A DNA stretch of 33,669 nt from a bacterium (GTDB lineage: Bacteria; Planctomycetota; JADGBV01), in contig JAHFOS010000029.1 of NCBI GenBank assembly GCA_023261545.1, positions 1 to 33,669 of the forward strand, written 5' to 3'. The notes under the pieces are model-generated. The model was not told the origin of the DNA. It did not search any database and saw nothing but the letters and a program-made list of their open reading frames with translations. A program made the translations under genes and the position numbers. Below are positions 32,255 to 33,669 of the stretch, piece after piece; positions within the stretch are counted from its first letter, which is position 1; each line of letters begins with the position of its first letter.

Positions 32255-33669
32255 TTAGATGCCCTCGCGTATCACTTTTTCCATCAGGTTGCTGTTGGCC
32301 TCCATTTCGTTCAGCCGGCCCACCAGCGTGTTCCTGCACTTCGTGAAGTCCCCCTCGGCCCCCGTCAGGTTGATCTGGTTTTGCTTGGTGGACCCGGCGT
32401 TGTACGCATCGCGAGCGCGCTGCAGCTTCTGAGCGGAGGACAAGAAAGACGAGCACGATTCGTACAGCGATTTGATGTCGGGATGCACCAGACCGCGCAT
32501 GCTGCTCAACCGCCCGGACATCCCTTTGTACTGGTCCTGGTTCATGGGCACGAGCTGGTTGTAGAAAATGGACTGCCGGCAGGGGCCGATGGTGTTGAAC
32601 AGGCGCGCCAACGACGCGCTGCGCGACAAGGTCTTGGGCATGTTGCCCGCGGCCAGCTCCAGCAGATATTTCGCGGATACGTGCTGGGGGCACGACTTCG
32701 CGATCTCCTCCAGCGTTTCCCGCGCCTCCTTCTTTTTGTAGAATCCGCTCTTCTCATTCTCCCCACGAAACAAGGCGAACTTGTCGAAAGCCGCGCTCGT
32801 CTCGCCCTCCTGCTTCGGCTTGAGCAGCCCAATGGCCTCGTCCACGTTATTCACCGACAGGATCTGCACCCGCCACAGCGTTTCCAAGGGATACAGCAGC
32901 ATCATGTCCTGCACCTGTTCCTCATTCTCCTTGGGTATCAAGACGTACTTGCAGCCGTCCATCATGGCGCCGCGAATTTTCGCGGCGATGCCGCCCACCT
33001 TGCGGATCTTCCCATCCACCGTGACGTCGCCCGTGATGGCGACCGTCTGATCGATATCGAAATTGTCGAAGAGCGACAGCATCAGGATAGCAAAGGCCGC
33101 CCCGGCGGAGCCCCCATCCTTGGGAGTGTATTTGTCGCCGAAACTGACGCGCGTCTCGCTGGCCTCCCAAAATGGGTAGCGGACATCAACGAAGCGTCGC
33201 GCCTCGTCGAAGGAGATTTGCATCTCATCCCCCACGCGATTCTGAATGCCGAGGGTGCCGCTGTGGGAGTTCGACGGCAACGGCTTGGCGACGATGATGA
33301 TATCCAGCACGCTTCCCATGTGTTCGCCATTGGGCAACTGCTGCACCACCAGTCCCTTGATGGTGCTGAGCCGTTTCATGAACTTCTTGTTCTTGGAGGT
33401 TTCGCTCGTCACCTCGGGCTTCGCGGCGGAGTCAGGCGTCGGCCCACCCGTCTGCGCCGGAGGGCGAGCCGTCTCCTGGCCTTCGTCCACCGCCGGCGCC
33501 CAGTCCCAATCCAGTTTGTTCTTCTCCAGGTACAGTTCCAAGTTGAAAATGGCATCGTCGTTGCGCGGATCGATGCGCTTGGCCAGCCAGCACAAATAAG
33601 CCCCCAGCTTGGCGTCCTCCGTATTCAAGTTTTGCATCAGCGACACCGCCGTTTTCGTCAACGCCTGAG
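32255..33669 (-). CDS. Lon-type (S16) peptidase-domain protein without visible AAA+ module (partial, N-terminus outside window)
   Basis: The frame is open to the window edge, so the TTG at 33661 is probably not the real start; at least 470 residues. The peptidase domain has the Ser in PKDGGSAGAAF (codon near 33107-33109) and the Lys in KVGGIAAKIRGA (near 32978-32980), forming the Lon Ser-Lys dyad. ITGDVTVDGKIRKVGG and KYVLIPKEN are also typical of Lon. No Walker motifs in the part visible. Upstream is a helical region and a Pro-rich linker, downstream about 180 helical residues without known domain. A function in regulated or substrate-limited proteolysis is inferred. Confidence 0.82.
   Translation of the reverse strand, partial: QALTKTAVSLMQNLNTEDAKLGAYLCWLAKRIDPRNDDAIFNLELYLEKNKLDWDWAPAVDEGQETARPPAQTGGPTPDSAAKPEVTSETSKNKKFMKRLSTIKGLVVQQLPNGEHMGSVLDIIIVAKPLPSNSHSGTLGIQNRVGDEMQISFDEARRFVDVRYPFWEASETRVSFGDKYTPKDGGSAGAAFAILMLSLFDNFDIDQTVAITGDVTVDGKIRKVGGIAAKIRGAMMDGCKYVLIPKENEEQVQDMMLLYPLETLWRVQILSVNNVDEAIGLLKPKQEGETSAAFDKFALFRGENEKSGFYKKKEARETLEEIAKSCPQHVSAKYLLELAAGNMPKTLSRSASLARLFNTIGPCRQSIFYNQLVPMNQDQYKGMSGRLSSMRGLVHPDIKSLYESCSSFLSSAQKLQRARDAYNAGSTKQNQINLTGAEGDFTKCRNTLVGRLNEMEANSNLMEKVIREGI

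Overview
The window is chromosomal DNA from a GC-rich bacterium: roughly 60-65% GC in genes, clearly lower in several intergenic spacers and in one small gene. Genes lie on both strands in short operons. A MEP-pathway ispH, mutS, leuA, msrA and dtd, a tRNA-Pro(CGG), a NagB/PIG-L fusion and a very long membrane-anchored protein with repeated beta-sandwich modules would suit an uncultured environmental lineage such as a PVC-like or similar phylum. No marker here fixes the phylum, so that remains a guess. I see no phage, plasmid, CRISPR or classical defence genes.

Layout. 1-3113: a minus-strand amino-sugar unit with a NagB-like/PIG-L fusion followed, overlapping by 20 bp, by a ROK-type repressor cut by the window edge. 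3222-6037: a three-gene ABC exporter (ATPase plus two ABC-2/DUF990-type permeases). 6447-7829: dtd, tRNA-Pro and a cupin D-lyxose isomerase on the plus strand. 8248-13119: an orphan astA, a PilZ-like protein and the 1151-residue anchored protein. 13120-13704 is a gap with decayed coding traces. 13705-16680: msrA, convergent with a GH4 alpha-galactosidase gene that is divergent from an AraC regulator. 16700-24238: a minus-strand run of leuA, ispH, mutS, a LysM protein and two hypothetical genes. 24477-26620: a small coiled-coil protein, an FmdB-type zinc ribbon and an MFS transporter. 26927-29236: a FliK-like/FlhB-C-like pair and two small unknown genes. 29568-31841: a secreted metallo-beta-lactamase-fold protein and a GH5-like glycosidase. 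32255-33669: a Lon-type (S16) peptidase domain protein without a visible AAA+ module, cut by the window edge.

Two gene sets point to carbohydrate use: amino sugars (NagB/PIG-L, ROK) and galactosides or other glycans (GH4 with AraC, GH5-like, lyxose isomerase).

The strongest unexplained structure is between the genes. At least five families of small non-coding elements with terminal inverted repeats fill most of the long gaps. One 255-bp family has three copies, each flanked by an 8-bp direct repeat (one exact, two at 7/8), and its inner arms end in DnaA-box-like sequences. A second family is flanked by TNA trinucleotides; one copy sits inside another repeat and one sits exactly at the stop codon of the S16 peptidase gene. 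A third element ends inside the Shine-Dalgarno sequence of the FmdB-type gene. No transposase gene is present, so these look like MITEs moved by enzymes encoded elsewhere.
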